The notes below the pieces were generated by a model. It was given only the letters and a program-made list of their open reading frames with translations. It ran no database searches and was not told the DNA's origin. The position numbers and the translations under genes are program-made. Below, in pieces: positions 8,354 to 16,443 of a stretch of 64,000 nt of DNA (the first letter of the stretch is position 1; the number at the start of each line of letters is the position of its first letter). Source of the DNA: an uncultured Pseudokineococcus sp. GTDB taxonomy: Bacteria; Actinomycetota; Actinomycetes; Actinomycetales; Quadrisphaeraceae. Where the stretch lies: assembly GCF_947495735.1 (NCBI RefSeq), contig NZ_CANMAA010000009.1, positions 96,028 through 160,027 of the forward strand, given 5' to 3'.

Positions 8354-8749
8354 TCAGGCCCCGCAGGTCGCGTCGGGGGCGACCTCGGTGTCGATCTCGC
8401 CCGTGTCGAGCCCGGACTCGGCGAGGGCGTCCTCGCCCTGCGCCCAGTCGGCCGTGGCCAGCTCCTCGTCGGAGCCCTCGCACAGGACCGTCAGGGAGTA
8501 GACGCCGTCCTCGCTGCGGTCCCCCTGCAGGTCGGCGACGATCGCCTCCACGCCGAGCTCCACCGGCTCCTCGTCGATGCTCACCTCGATGGCCGTGCCG
8601 GCGTCGGTGGTCTCCTCGGAGACCACCTCGTAGGCGGGGGCCTGGGAGATCAGGTCCGGCTCCCGGTCGGTGCCGGTCTCCACCGAGGCGCTGCACGCGC
8701 TGAGCAGGAGCAGGAGGGGGGCAGCGGGGGCGAGGTGGCGGGCGCGCAT
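8354..8749 (-). CDS. Small putative lipoprotein of unknown function
   Basis: 131-residue exported protein. The N-terminus has basic residues, a Leu/Ala core and a lipobox-like LLSACSAS with Cys19, so signal peptidase II processing and membrane anchoring are expected. The mature part is acidic (many Glu/Asp) with two further cysteines (VLCEGS and the DATCGA end) that could form a disulphide. I recognise no domain. The ATG at 8749 is supported by a CACTGT box 7 nt upstream. It may be cotranscribed with nothing; the next gene on this strand begins 130 bp downstream. Confidence 0.65.
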   Translation of the reverse strand: MRARHLAPAAPLLLLLSACSASVETGTDREPDLISQAPAYEVVSEETTDAGTAIEVSIDEEPVELGVEAIVADLQGDRSEDGVYSLTVLCEGSDEELATADWAQGEDALAESGLDTGEIDTEVAPDATCGA

Positions 8750-8804
8750 GCCCGCGACAGTGCCACGGGCCCCGCGGCGTCGCAGCGCGGAAGCCGTGCG
8801 CCCC

Positions 8805-8810
8805 TAGCCT
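8805..8810 (+). promoter_or_regulatory. -10 box (TAGCCT) of leaderless TRIC gene
   Basis: TAGCCT followed by 6 nt and GTG at 8817; no ribosome binding site. Fits leaderless transcription and decides the start. Confidence 0.5.
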
Positions 8811-8816
8811 CTCCGC

Positions 8817-9446
8817 GTGGAGACGTCCGTGCTGTCGCTCGTCCTGGACCTCGGCGGCGTGTTCGTCTTCGCCCTCGCCGGGGCGCTGGCCGCCGTGCGG
8901 GCGCGCCTGGACGTGATCGGCCTCGTCGTCGTCGCCATGGTGTCCTCGATCGGCGGCGGCCTCGTGCGCGACGTCCTGCTGGGCACGGAACCGCCTCTCG
9001 CGCTGCGGGACTGGCGCTACCTGGCGGTGCCGACGGCGGCCGCCGCGCTGGCCTGGGGGCTGCACCCCCGCCTGGAGCGCCTGCGCCGCTCCGTGCGGGT
9101 GGCGGACGCCTTCGGGCTCGGCTTCTTCTCGGTGTCGGGCACGGCGACCGCCCTGACGGCCGGCCTGGCGCCGCCGCAGGCGTGCCTGCTGGGGGTGCTC
9201 ACGGGCGTCGGGGGCGGGGTCATCCGCGACGTGCTGCTGCGCGAGGTGCCGCTCGTCCTGTCGGACGGGCAGTTCTACGCGGTGTCCGCCCTCGCCGGGG
9301 CGCTCCTCGTCGCGGTCACGTGGGAGCTGGAGGTCTACGGGCTGGCCGCCGCCGCGGCCGGCGTCGCCCTGGTCGTCGTCCTGCGGCTGCTCACGCTGCG
9401 GCTGCGGTGGCACATGCCGGTGCCCGCCGACTCCCGGCGCCGCTGA
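8817..9446 (+). CDS. TRIC-type cation channel family membrane protein (UPF0126/YicG-like)
   Basis: Integral membrane protein of 209 residues with about seven hydrophobic helices arranged as two similar halves. Each half carries the family's glycine signature, SSIGGGLVRDVLLG in the first and GVGGGVIRDVLLRE in the second, matching the internal duplication of bacterial trimeric intracellular cation channels. The GTG at 8817 is set by the TAGCCT box. It converges on the DinB-like gene with 19 bp between stops. Bacterial TRIC proteins conduct monovalent cations; the role here is inferred from family. Confidence 0.87.
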   Translation: METSVLSLVLDLGGVFVFALAGALAAVRARLDVIGLVVVAMVSSIGGGLVRDVLLGTEPPLALRDWRYLAVPTAAAALAWGLHPRLERLRRSVRVADAFGLGFFSVSGTATALTAGLAPPQACLLGVLTGVGGGVIRDVLLREVPLVLSDGQFYAVSALAGALLVAVTWELEVYGLAAAAAGVALVVVLRLLTLRLRWHMPVPADSRRR

Positions 9447-9465
9447 CGCCGCCCCCGCCGGGCGC

Positions 9466-9984
9466 TCAGCGCCCCAGCAGCCCCCGCGCGTAGCCGGCCT
9501 GGCCGAGGTGCTGCAGGCAGTCCGAGGCCACGCTCGCCAGGCGGACGCCGTAGGTGACCGGCGGGTCCCACGCCTCGTCGACGACCCGGTCGAGGTCCTC
9601 GGGCGACAGCTGCGCGACCACCTCGTCCGTCCGCGCGCCGACCGCGTCGGCGTACCCGGCCAGCAGGTCGGCGCTCGCGCGGACCCGGGCCACCTGCTCC
9701 GGGCCGTGCCCGTAGCCCGTGTCCTCCGGGGGCAGGTCGAGCGCGAAGCGGTCCGCCCAGCTCGGGCCGCCGTCGACGGGCGAGGTCCAGACCTGCTCGA
9801 GGCCCGCGGCGTCGGCGACGTGGTCGTCCATCACCCGCGCCTGGTGCCACACGAGCCAGGCCACCGGGTTGGCGCCCGGCCGGGGCGGCCGCGCCAGCTC
9901 CTCCTCGTCGAGCCCGTCGACGACGGTGGGGGCCAGCGCCCGGGCGCGCCCGAGCACCTCCTGCAGCAGCGAGCCGGTGTCCAT
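9466..9984 (-). CDS. DinB/DUF664-like mycothiol-dependent enzyme family protein
   Basis: 172-residue four-helix-bundle protein of the DinB superfamily, which in actinobacteria contains mycothiol S-transferases and maleylpyruvate isomerase-like enzymes. Candidate metal-binding histidines are in AWLVWHQARVMDDH (two) and SDCLQHLGQAGYARGLL (one), at the spacing typical for the family. The ATG at 9984 is supported by a TAGCGT box at 9992-9997, 7 nt upstream, with no ribosome binding site. Substrate unknown. Confidence 0.78.
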   Translation of the reverse strand: MDTGSLLQEVLGRARALAPTVVDGLDEEELARPPRPGANPVAWLVWHQARVMDDHVADAAGLEQVWTSPVDGGPSWADRFALDLPPEDTGYGHGPEQVARVRASADLLAGYADAVGARTDEVVAQLSPEDLDRVVDEAWDPPVTYGVRLASVASDCLQHLGQAGYARGLLGR

Positions 9985-9991
9985 GCCGACC

Positions 9992-9997
9992 ACGCTA
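9992..9997 (-). promoter_or_regulatory. -10 box (TAGCGT) of leaderless DinB-like gene
   Basis: TAGCGT on the minus strand ends 7 nt before the ATG at 9984. It fixes this start over an upstream in-frame one at 10035. Confidence 0.5.
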
Positions 9998-10062
9998 GGC
10001 AGCCGCCGGCTCGCGCGCGCGGCGTCGGCCGCCACGGCCCCGCGCCGACGGCAGGTCCGGGC

Positions 10063-10320
10063 TCAGCCGACGAGCGAGGCGCCGCCCGTCGCGGCCAGTC
10101 GCTCGTCGAGCAGCCGGTCGATGACGTCGGACAGGACGCGGGCCGCCCGCGGGCGCACGAGGCGGTCGGCGCGGGCGTGCGCGAGGAGGGCGTCGAGCTC
10201 CTCCGGGCTGCGGGGCCGCGGGACGCGGGCTGCGGCGGGCGGGCACGGCCCGGCGGGACGCGCGCCGGCCTGGTCGGCAGAGGTGCGCGTGGTGCTGGGC
10301 TGGGGACCGGTGCGGGCCAC
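10063..10320 (-). CDS. Small hypothetical protein (85 aa)
   Basis: Unrecognised small soluble protein. The first ~45 residues are Pro/Ala/Thr-rich and probably disordered; the remainder (SPEELDALLAHARADRLVRP then an amphipathic stretch) looks helical and may be a single folded hairpin. Support for translation is a good GGAGG ribosome binding site 6 nt before the GTG at 10320 and codon phase consistent with neighbours. It stands alone between the DinB-like gene and the orphan GH36-domain gene. Function unknown. Confidence 0.5.
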   Translation of the reverse strand: MARTGPQPSTTRTSADQAGARPAGPCPPAAARVPRPRSPEELDALLAHARADRLVRPRAARVLSDVIDRLLDERLAATGGASLVG

Positions 10321-10465
10321 GGAGACCTCCGGGGTCTCGGGGCGGACCGACTGGTCCGCGGGTGCCCTGGTCCTCGGCGCGACGCGCCGCCGCCTCCAGC
10401 GCTCACCCGTCCGGCCCGGCGCGCCCACCCGTCCGGCCCAGCGCCCCCGGCGGCGCGACGGCGCC

Positions 10466-11413
10466 TCAGCCGGGGCGGACGGCGGCGTCCAGGCGGCGCC
10501 GCACGTGCGGCCACGAGCCGCCGTGCACGGCGACGAGCGCGGGCGTCGCCCACCGCAGGACGCCGGCCTCCGCCGAGGCGTCCGTGCCGCCCACGAGGGC
10601 CAGCGCCCTCCCGGGCACGCGGACGGCGCGGACCGCCGGCGCCGTCGGCGGACCGCCGAGGGCGGCTCCCCGGCCGGCCGAGGACGCCATCGCCCACAGC
10701 TCCTCCGGCCCCCTCCCCGCCGTCTGCACCACGACGGCGTCCCCGCTGCGCCCGGTGGAGGCCGCTGCAGCGGCCGTGGGCACCAGGGAGCGCGCCGGGC
10801 GGAGCCGGCCGCCGATGTCGACGAGCACCTGCCGGCCCACCGCGGGCACGGGCAGCGAGAGGTGCAGCCCGCGCAGCCGCACCGGGCCGTCGCGCCGGAC
10901 GGCCGCCGAGGCGCGCACCCTCAGGACGCCCGTGCGCCCCAGCTCGAGCTCCACGTCCGCGTCCACGCCCAGGGCCTCGTCCCGCGACCGCACCACGAGG
11001 CGCTGGGACCCGCCGCTGGTGACCTCGAGCGCGGCCGACCGGCGCACCAGCACCGGCGCGGCGGCGTCCTCCCCCGGGACGACCAGCAGGCCCGGCGCGG
11101 GGTCGCCCCCGCGGTCGCGGCCCCGCTCGTCCCCAGGGTCGGCCCCGGTCGGCAGCAGGGGCGAGCCGGGCAGCACCTCGCCGGAGGCGGGGGACGCCGC
11201 CGCGAGCGCCAGCGCCTCCGTCTCGTCGGGCGAGAGGTCACCCAGGTCGCCGCCCCAGTGCAGCACCCGCGGGGCACCGGGGGCGTCCGCGGCGAGCAGC
11301 ACGCTCGTGCCCGCGGCGCGCAGGTGCACGACCGAGGGCACGCCCCACGGGTCGGCCACACCGGCCCCGTCGGGGTCGGCGCCGCCGTCCGCGGGCCTCC
11401 CGCGCTCGTCCAT
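10466..11413 (-). CDS. Orphan GH36 alpha-galactosidase N-terminal domain protein (no catalytic barrel)
   Basis: 315-residue protein resembling only the N-terminal beta-supersandwich of GH36 alpha-galactosidases: GVPSVVHLRAAGTSVLLAAD, then PRVLHWGGDLGDLS near the start and the LRGLHLSLPVPAVGRQVLVDIGGR strand region in the middle. A full GH36 enzyme is about 700 residues, with a TIM barrel carrying the catalytic aspartates; here the protein stops where the barrel would begin, and nothing barrel-like follows. The ATG at 11413 lies 90 bp after the GH13 stop on the same strand, suggesting one operon. It may be a decaying enzyme or a stand-alone sugar-binding domain. Glycosidase activity is not expected. 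Confidence 0.6.
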   Translation of the reverse strand: MDERGRPADGGADPDGAGVADPWGVPSVVHLRAAGTSVLLAADAPGAPRVLHWGGDLGDLSPDETEALALAAASPASGEVLPGSPLLPTGADPGDERGRDRGGDPAPGLLVVPGEDAAAPVLVRRSAALEVTSGGSQRLVVRSRDEALGVDADVELELGRTGVLRVRASAAVRRDGPVRLRGLHLSLPVPAVGRQVLVDIGGRLRPARSLVPTAAAAASTGRSGDAVVVQTAGRGPEELWAMASSAGRGAALGGPPTAPAVRAVRVPGRALALVGGTDASAEAGVLRWATPALVAVHGGSWPHVRRRLDAAVRPG

Positions 11414-11502
11414 CCGCCCATCGTCGTGCTCGTCCGCCTCCGGCGCCGCGCCGAAGCGCCCGGGAGGCGTCCTGCAGGGCGCCCGGACCGGCGCCGGGGC
11501 GC

Positions 11503-13326
11503 TCAGGCGGTGCGCAGCACGCGGGCCTCCCACGGGGCGAGAACGGGGTCGGCGAGCACGTCGGCCTCGTCGCGGCCGTGCGCGGTGCCGAGCACCAGCT
11601 CGGCGGCGCCCACGGCCTCGGGCAGCAGGTCGGCCAGGTCCACCGGCGTGCCGCCCACGTTGGCGACCACGAGCAGCTCGTCCGACGCCGGACGGCCGTC
11701 GGCGTCGGCGCCCTCGAGGCGGCGCGTGAAGGCGTAGACCTGCTCGTGCTCGGGCAGCAGCATGCGGAAGTCGCCCAGGGCCACCACCGGCCACTCGTGC
11801 CGCAGCGCGACCAGGCGCCGGTAGTGCGCGAGCACCGAGGTGGGGTCGGCCCGCTGGGCCTCGGCGTTCCACTCCCCGTGGTCGGGGTTCACCGCGATCC
11901 ACGGCTCGCCCGTCGTGAAGCCCGCCGACGCCGAGGCGTCCCACTGCACCGGGGTGCGGGCGTTGTCGCGGCTGGAGACCGCCACCCGCGCCAGGACCTC
12001 CTCGGGGTCGGCGCCGTGGCCCGCCTCCTCGGCGAGGTGGTTGAGGCTCTCGATGTCCCGCAGCTCCCCGGCCGAGCGCCACGGGAAGTTCGCCATCGCG
12101 AGCTCCTCGCCCTGGTAGACGTACGGCGTCCCCCGGTGCAGGTGGAGCAGCGTGGCCAGGCACCGCGCCGACGCCGCCCGGTGCTCCGGGGAGTCGTCGC
12201 CCCACCGCGACACGATCCGCGGCTGGTCGTGGTTGTTCCAGTACAGGCTGTTCCAGCCGCGCTCGGCCAGGCCCGCCTGCCAGCGCCCGAACGAGGCCTT
12301 GAGCGCCAGCAGGTCCAGCGGCACCGGTCGCCACTTGCTGCCGTCGTGGTCGAGGTCGACGTGCTCGAACTGGAAGACCATGTCGACCTCGGCCGACTGC
12401 GGGTCGGTGAACCGCTGGGCGTCGGCGACCGTCACCCCGGGCATCTCCCCCACGGTCAGCAGCGCCTCCGGCCGCCCGGCGAACACCTCGGCGTGCATCT
12501 CCGCCAGGTAGTCGTGGATGCGCGGGCCGCAGAGGTACTGCTCGCCCCCACCGGCCAGGCCCGTGCGCGGGTCGGCGTCACGGCCGTCGGCCAGCGACCC
12601 GTCCTCGGCGACGTGCTTGCTGATCATGTTGATGACGTCCATGCGGAAGCCGTCGACCCCCCGGTCGAGCCACCACCGCATCATGTCGTGCACCGCCGCG
12701 CGGACCTGCGGGTTCTCCCAGTTGAGGTCGGGCTGCTTGCGTGCGAACAGGTGCAGGTAGTACTCCCCGGAGGCCTCGTCGAGGGTCCAGGTGGGCCCGG
12801 AGAAGTGCGAGCGCCAGTTCGTGGGCTCCGCGCCGGGCGCGCCGGCCGGCATGCCCTCGCGCGGGCCCCGCCACCAGTACCAGTCGCGCTTCGCGCTCGA
12901 CGGCGAGCTGCGGGACTCGACGAACCACGGGTGCTCGTCGCTGGTGTGGTTGACCACGAGGTCCATCACCAGCTTCATCCCGCGGGCGTGCAGCCCCTCG
13001 GTGAGGGCGTCGAGGTCCTCCAGCGTCCCGAAGGCCGGGTCCACCGCTCGGTAGTCGCTGATGTCGTACCCGTTGTCGTCCTGCGGCGAGGCGTACACCG
13101 GGGAGAGCCAGACGACGTCGACCCCGAGGTCGGCGAGGTGGTCCAGCCGCGAGGTGATCCCGCGCAGGTCGCCCACGCCGTCGCCGTCGGAGTCGGCGAA
13201 GGACCGCGGGTACACCTGGTAGACGACCGCGCTGGTCCACCAGGGCGCCGCACCCGGGCCCGGACCCGCCCCGTCGGGCGCCGTGACGACGCGGGGGCGG
13301 GCGGAGGTGGACGGCGGCGCGCTCAT
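11503..13326 (-). CDS. GH13 alpha-glucosidase (oligo-1,6-glucosidase/alpha-glucosidase type)
   Basis: Cytosolic 607-residue retaining alpha-glucosidase that releases glucose from short alpha-linked oligosaccharides. GH13 landmarks are complete: YQVYPRSFADSDGDGVGDLRGI, MDLVVNHTSDEHPWF, GFRMDVINMI with the nucleophile Asp, LTVGEMPG with the acid/base Glu, and WNNHDQPRIVSRWGDD with the third Asp. The QGEELAM segment is also present. Length is normal (550-600). The ATG at 13326 is preceded by CAGGAT at 13335-13340 with an 8-nt gap. It is followed by the orphan GH36-domain gene. Linkage preference (1,4 versus 1,6) is uncertain. Confidence 0.9.
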   Translation of the reverse strand: MSAPPSTSARPRVVTAPDGAGPGPGAAPWWTSAVVYQVYPRSFADSDGDGVGDLRGITSRLDHLADLGVDVVWLSPVYASPQDDNGYDISDYRAVDPAFGTLEDLDALTEGLHARGMKLVMDLVVNHTSDEHPWFVESRSSPSSAKRDWYWWRGPREGMPAGAPGAEPTNWRSHFSGPTWTLDEASGEYYLHLFARKQPDLNWENPQVRAAVHDMMRWWLDRGVDGFRMDVINMISKHVAEDGSLADGRDADPRTGLAGGGEQYLCGPRIHDYLAEMHAEVFAGRPEALLTVGEMPGVTVADAQRFTDPQSAEVDMVFQFEHVDLDHDGSKWRPVPLDLLALKASFGRWQAGLAERGWNSLYWNNHDQPRIVSRWGDDSPEHRAASARCLATLLHLHRGTPYVYQGEELAMANFPWRSAGELRDIESLNHLAEEAGHGADPEEVLARVAVSSRDNARTPVQWDASASAGFTTGEPWIAVNPDHGEWNAEAQRADPTSVLAHYRRLVALRHEWPVVALGDFRMLLPEHEQVYAFTRRLEGADADGRPASDELLVVANVGGTPVDLADLLPEAVGAAELVLGTAHGRDEADVLADPVLAPWEARVLRTA

Positions 13327-13334
13327 GCCCGCTG

Positions 13335-13340
13335 ATCCTG
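13335..13340 (-). promoter_or_regulatory. -10 box (CAGGAT) before alpha-glucosidase start
   Basis: CAGGAT on the minus strand, 8 nt before the ATG at 13326; no ribosome binding site. Probable leaderless promoter of the glucosidase/GH36-domain unit. Confidence 0.42.
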
Positions 13341-13436
13341 CCGTCCCGGGGCGCAGCCGCGCACGGCGGTCGGCCGCGGCCGGCGGGCCGCCCCGTCCGA
13401 CCTCGCGGCCCAGCCCTCGCGCCCGGGGGCGCGACC

Positions 13437-14294
13437 TCAGCCCCGCAGGTGCTCCAGCATCGCGGCCGCGACATCGCGGGGGGAGTCCTCCGTGGGGATG
13501 TGCTTGCCGGCCACCTCGACGAGGTCGGCGCCCGGCACCTGCTCCACGTAGCGCCGGGCGAACTCGATCTTCTGGAAGTCGTCGTCGCGGCCCCACACCA
13601 GGCGCGTCGGGAGCGCCCTGTCCACGAGGCCGGGCACGAGGTCGAGCGTGTACCGGGGGTCGGCCGCCCCGGCCATGGCCGACCAGGAGCGGACCCGCGC
13701 CTCGGAGCGCCACGGCTGGACGTAGTCCTCCACCTCGTCGGAGCTCAGCTCCCGCCCGACGGCCGCGCCCACGGACGCCCGGCGTCCGTCCAGCGTCGAC
13801 GCGACGGTGGCGGCGGCGCGCACCCTCGGGTCCTGGAACCGGGCGACGGCCGGCACAGGCCAGGAGTCGAGCACCACGGCGTTCAGGAGCACCAGCCGGC
13901 GGACGCGGTCGCCCCCGTGGACGACGAGGTGCTGGGCGACGCCGCCGCCGATGTCGTGGGCGCCGAGGAGGAACTCCTCCATGCCGAGCGCGTCCGCGGC
14001 GCGCAGCACCGTCTCGGCGAGCGCGGGCACGGTGGCGCGGGCGACGTCCAGCTCGCCGTCGCTGAGCCCGAAGCCGGGCAGGTCGAGCGCGACCGCGCGG
14101 AAGTGCTCCCCGAGCTGCGGGAGCACCGGCTGCCAGACGCGGCTCCAGAAGGTGCCGTGCAGGAGCAGGAGCGGGGGCGCGTCCGGGCGCCCCGCCGTGA
14201 GGCAGGACAGCGAGACGCCGTCGACCTCCACCTGCTCGCGTCGCAGGCCGGTGCTCGTCGTGCCGTCGGTGCTCGTCGTGCCGTCGGTGCCCAT
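13437..14294 (-). CDS. Alpha/beta-hydrolase (epoxide hydrolase/dehalogenase-like)
   Basis: 285-residue soluble hydrolase. The oxyanion region is LLLLHGTFWSRVW; the nucleophile elbow reads GAHDIGGGVAQH, with Asp at the nucleophile position as in epoxide hydrolases and haloalkane dehalogenases rather than Ser; WGRDDDFQ supplies the acid and GKHIPTED the histidine. The N-terminus begins with a duplicated DGTTST hexapeptide coded by an 18-nt tandem repeat at 14255-14290. The ATG at 14294 is preceded by CACCGT at 14301-14306 with 6 nt spacing. Substrate unknown. Confidence 0.82.
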   Translation of the reverse strand: MGTDGTTSTDGTTSTGLRREQVEVDGVSLSCLTAGRPDAPPLLLLHGTFWSRVWQPVLPQLGEHFRAVALDLPGFGLSDGELDVARATVPALAETVLRAADALGMEEFLLGAHDIGGGVAQHLVVHGGDRVRRLVLLNAVVLDSWPVPAVARFQDPRVRAAATVASTLDGRRASVGAAVGRELSSDEVEDYVQPWRSEARVRSWSAMAGAADPRYTLDLVPGLVDRALPTRLVWGRDDDFQKIEFARRYVEQVPGADLVEVAGKHIPTEDSPRDVAAAMLEHLRG

Positions 14295-14300
14295 GGGCCC

Positions 14301-14306
14301 ACGGTG
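14301..14306 (-). promoter_or_regulatory. -10 box (CACCGT) before hydrolase start at 14294
   Basis: CACCGT on the minus strand, 6 nt before the ATG. Supports leaderless transcription. Confidence 0.4.
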
Positions 14307-14346
14307 GCACGCAGGAGGACCCGGGACGCTCCCGGCGGCCGGCGAC

Positions 14347-14388
14347 GCCCGGGCTGCCCGGGTCGCCGCCCGGGCTGCCCGGGTCGCC
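14347..14388. repeat. Two tandem copies of a 21-bp CCCGGG-containing repeat
   Basis: Copies at 14347-14367 and 14368-14388 are identical and each contains two CCCGGG palindromes, so the region can form alternative hairpins. It lies between the DHH gene stop (14408) and the start of the hydrolase (14294), both on the minus strand, and may act as a terminator or attenuator. Confidence 0.6.
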
Positions 14389-14407
14389 GCCGCGGAGCCG
14401 TGGGCCC

Positions 14408-15352
14408 TCAGCCGGCGACCAGCGCCCCGCGCTCGGTGGAGACGGCGTCGACGACCTCGGCGAGCACGCGCTCGGCGTCGGCGTGCGGCACCTGGCAGGT
14501 GCCGGCGGCCTGGTGGCCGCCGCCGCCGTGGGTCAGGCAGACGGCGCCGACGTCCACGGGCGAGGTGCGGTCGACGATCGACTTGCCCACCGCGAGCACG
14601 GTGTTCAGCCTCTCCCGGCCCCAGAGGACGTGGACGGACACGCGCGCGGTCGGGTACAGCGCGTAGACGACGAACCGGTTGCCGGCGTGGACGACCTCCT
14701 CCTCGCGCAGGTCGACGACGACGACGTCCCCGCGCACGGTGCTGCAGCGCCGCAGCTGGGCCTCGAAGAGCGCGGACTGCGCGCGGTAGAGCTCCACGCG
14801 CTCGGCGACGTCGGGCAGGGCGAGGATCTCGTCGACGTGCTGGTGCTCGATGCACGCGTCCACCAGCTGCATCATCAGCTGGTAGTTCGAGACGCGGAAC
14901 TCCCGGAAGCGGCCCAGCCCGGTCCGGCTGTCCATGAGCACGTTGAGCAGCGTCCAGCCCTGCGGGTCCAGCACCTCCTCGATCCCGTACGCGGCCGAGT
15001 CGGCGCGGTCGACGGCGTCCATGAGCTCGGGCGAGACCTGCGGGAAGCGCTCGGCGCCGCCGAAGTGGTCGTAGACGACCCGGGCGGCCGACGGCGCGCC
15101 GGCGTCGATGACGTGGTTCGGGCGCTCCCCGGCCAGGCGCAGCGTCTCGGAGTGGTGGTGGTCGAAGACGAGGTGCGCGGCGGGGGCGTAGGGCAGGTTC
15201 GTGAGGACGTCGCGCCCGGTGATCTCCACGACGCCGTCCTGGACGTCCTTGGGGTGGACGAAGGTGATCTCGTCGACGAGGCCGAGCTGGCGCAGCAGCA
15301 CCGCGCAGACCAGGCCGTCGAAGTCGCTGCGGGTGACCAGGCGGTACGTCAC
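14408..15352 (-). CDS. DHH-family phosphoesterase (exopolyphosphatase/oligoribonuclease-like)
   Basis: 314-residue metal-dependent phosphoesterase. The DHH signatures are present: RLVTRSDFDGLVCAVLL at the N-terminus, VFDHHHSE (the DHH motif), AVDRADSAAYG and the C-terminal DHHA1-like THGGGGHQAAGTCQV. Members cleave short oligoribonucleotides, cyclic dinucleotides or polyphosphate. The GTG at 15352 has an AGGAG ribosome binding site 8 nt upstream. The gene follows the ATP-grasp ligase after 138 bp, on the same strand. Whether it acts on RNA, pAp or another phosphodiester is not resolvable from sequence. Confidence 0.82.
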   Translation of the reverse strand: MTYRLVTRSDFDGLVCAVLLRQLGLVDEITFVHPKDVQDGVVEITGRDVLTNLPYAPAAHLVFDHHHSETLRLAGERPNHVIDAGAPSAARVVYDHFGGAERFPQVSPELMDAVDRADSAAYGIEEVLDPQGWTLLNVLMDSRTGLGRFREFRVSNYQLMMQLVDACIEHQHVDEILALPDVAERVELYRAQSALFEAQLRRCSTVRGDVVVVDLREEEVVHAGNRFVVYALYPTARVSVHVLWGRERLNTVLAVGKSIVDRTSPVDVGAVCLTHGGGGHQAAGTCQVPHADAERVLAEVVDAVSTERGALVAG

Positions 15353-15490
15353 GGGGTGTGCTCCTGGAGGGGTCGGTCGTCGGAGGAGCCGGGGCGCTCC
15401 CCTCCCCCCGTCGGCAGGTCCGCCGTCGACCTGAGGCGTCGCTGGCGCGCCCGACGCGGTGCCGCACCCGAGCCGCGCCGGGTGGGCCGC

Positions 15491-16402
15491 TCAGGCGTCC
15501 AGGCGCCCGAGGTAGCGCGCGATCGCCCGGGGCCCCGAGCGCGGCGCGACCGCCTCGACGTCGGGGTTGTAGTTGGTGTTCGTGTTGACGTCGTACGTCA
15601 CGACCCGGCCGTCGACCGTCTCGATCGACTCGATGCCGGCGATCGCCGTGCCCGTGGCCGCGAGGAAGCGGCGGTAGGCGTCCAGCTGCGGGGGCTCGTA
15701 GCCCTCGCGCAGGGAGAACAGCGGCTCCTGGCCGGGCAGGGCGCACGCGTCGGCGGGGCACAGCTCGAAGCCCTGCGCGGTGGAGACCCGCACGGAGTAC
15801 ACGTGCTCGCCGTCGACGACCTCGGTGCGCGTGACGACCGGCTCGGCCGCGACGAGCAGCTCCTGCAGGAGCCAGACGCCGTTGGCGGGCGGGTCCAGCT
15901 CGCCGGCGGCCAGGGCGTCGCGCAGCTCGTCCACGCCGTCGAAGCGCCGGACGCCGAGGCCCTTGCCGCCCTGGTCGTGCTTGGTGATGAAGGGCGCGCC
16001 CCCGCTGACGGCGGTGAAGCGCTCCGCCGCCGCGACGAGCCGGTCCTGCCCCAGGACGGCCGTCGTCCGCGGGACGTCGACGCCCGCCGCCCGCAGGGCG
16101 GCGTGCTGGGCGACCTTGCTCATCTCGAGCTCGAGGACGCCGCGCCCGTTGACGACCGTCCGCCCGTGCCCCTCGAGCCAGGACAGCACGGCGCGGGTCT
16201 GCTCCTTGGCGAGCACGTGGCCGCGGGTGTGGGCCGAGGCGCTCATCCGCGACCAGAAGAGCCCCTCCGGCGGCACCTCGTCGAGCGCGAGCTCGCCGTC
16301 CCCGGTGAGCAGCCACTGCTCGACCGGGACGCCCTCGGCGTCGAAGGCCGCGGCGAAGGGCGGCCACCACTCGGGGTTCTCGTGCAGCGCGTAGACGGTC
16401 AC
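15491..16402 (-). CDS. ATP-grasp ligase (RimK-like)
   Basis: 303-residue ATP-grasp enzyme, forming an amide-type bond through an acyl-phosphate. The glycine-rich ATP loop is ITKHDQGGKGLGVRRF at about residue 155, and the metal-binding end is TYDVNTNTNYNP. The WSRMSASAHTRGH segment in the N-terminal domain and the overall length resemble RimK-like alpha-L-amino acid ligases. The GTG at 16402 gives a clean N-terminus (TVYALHENPEWW). It sits 41 bp after the stop of the upstream lipase-like gene and upstream of the DHH gene. The acceptor and donor substrates are unknown. Confidence 0.78.
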   Translation of the reverse strand: MTVYALHENPEWWPPFAAAFDAEGVPVEQWLLTGDGELALDEVPPEGLFWSRMSASAHTRGHVLAKEQTRAVLSWLEGHGRTVVNGRGVLELEMSKVAQHAALRAAGVDVPRTTAVLGQDRLVAAAERFTAVSGGAPFITKHDQGGKGLGVRRFDGVDELRDALAAGELDPPANGVWLLQELLVAAEPVVTRTEVVDGEHVYSVRVSTAQGFELCPADACALPGQEPLFSLREGYEPPQLDAYRRFLAATGTAIAGIESIETVDGRVVTYDVNTNTNYNPDVEAVAPRSGPRAIARYLGRLDA

Positions 16403-16443
16403 GCCCGCACCAGCGCTCCGCCGCCGGGCGCTGTTCCGGCGCC

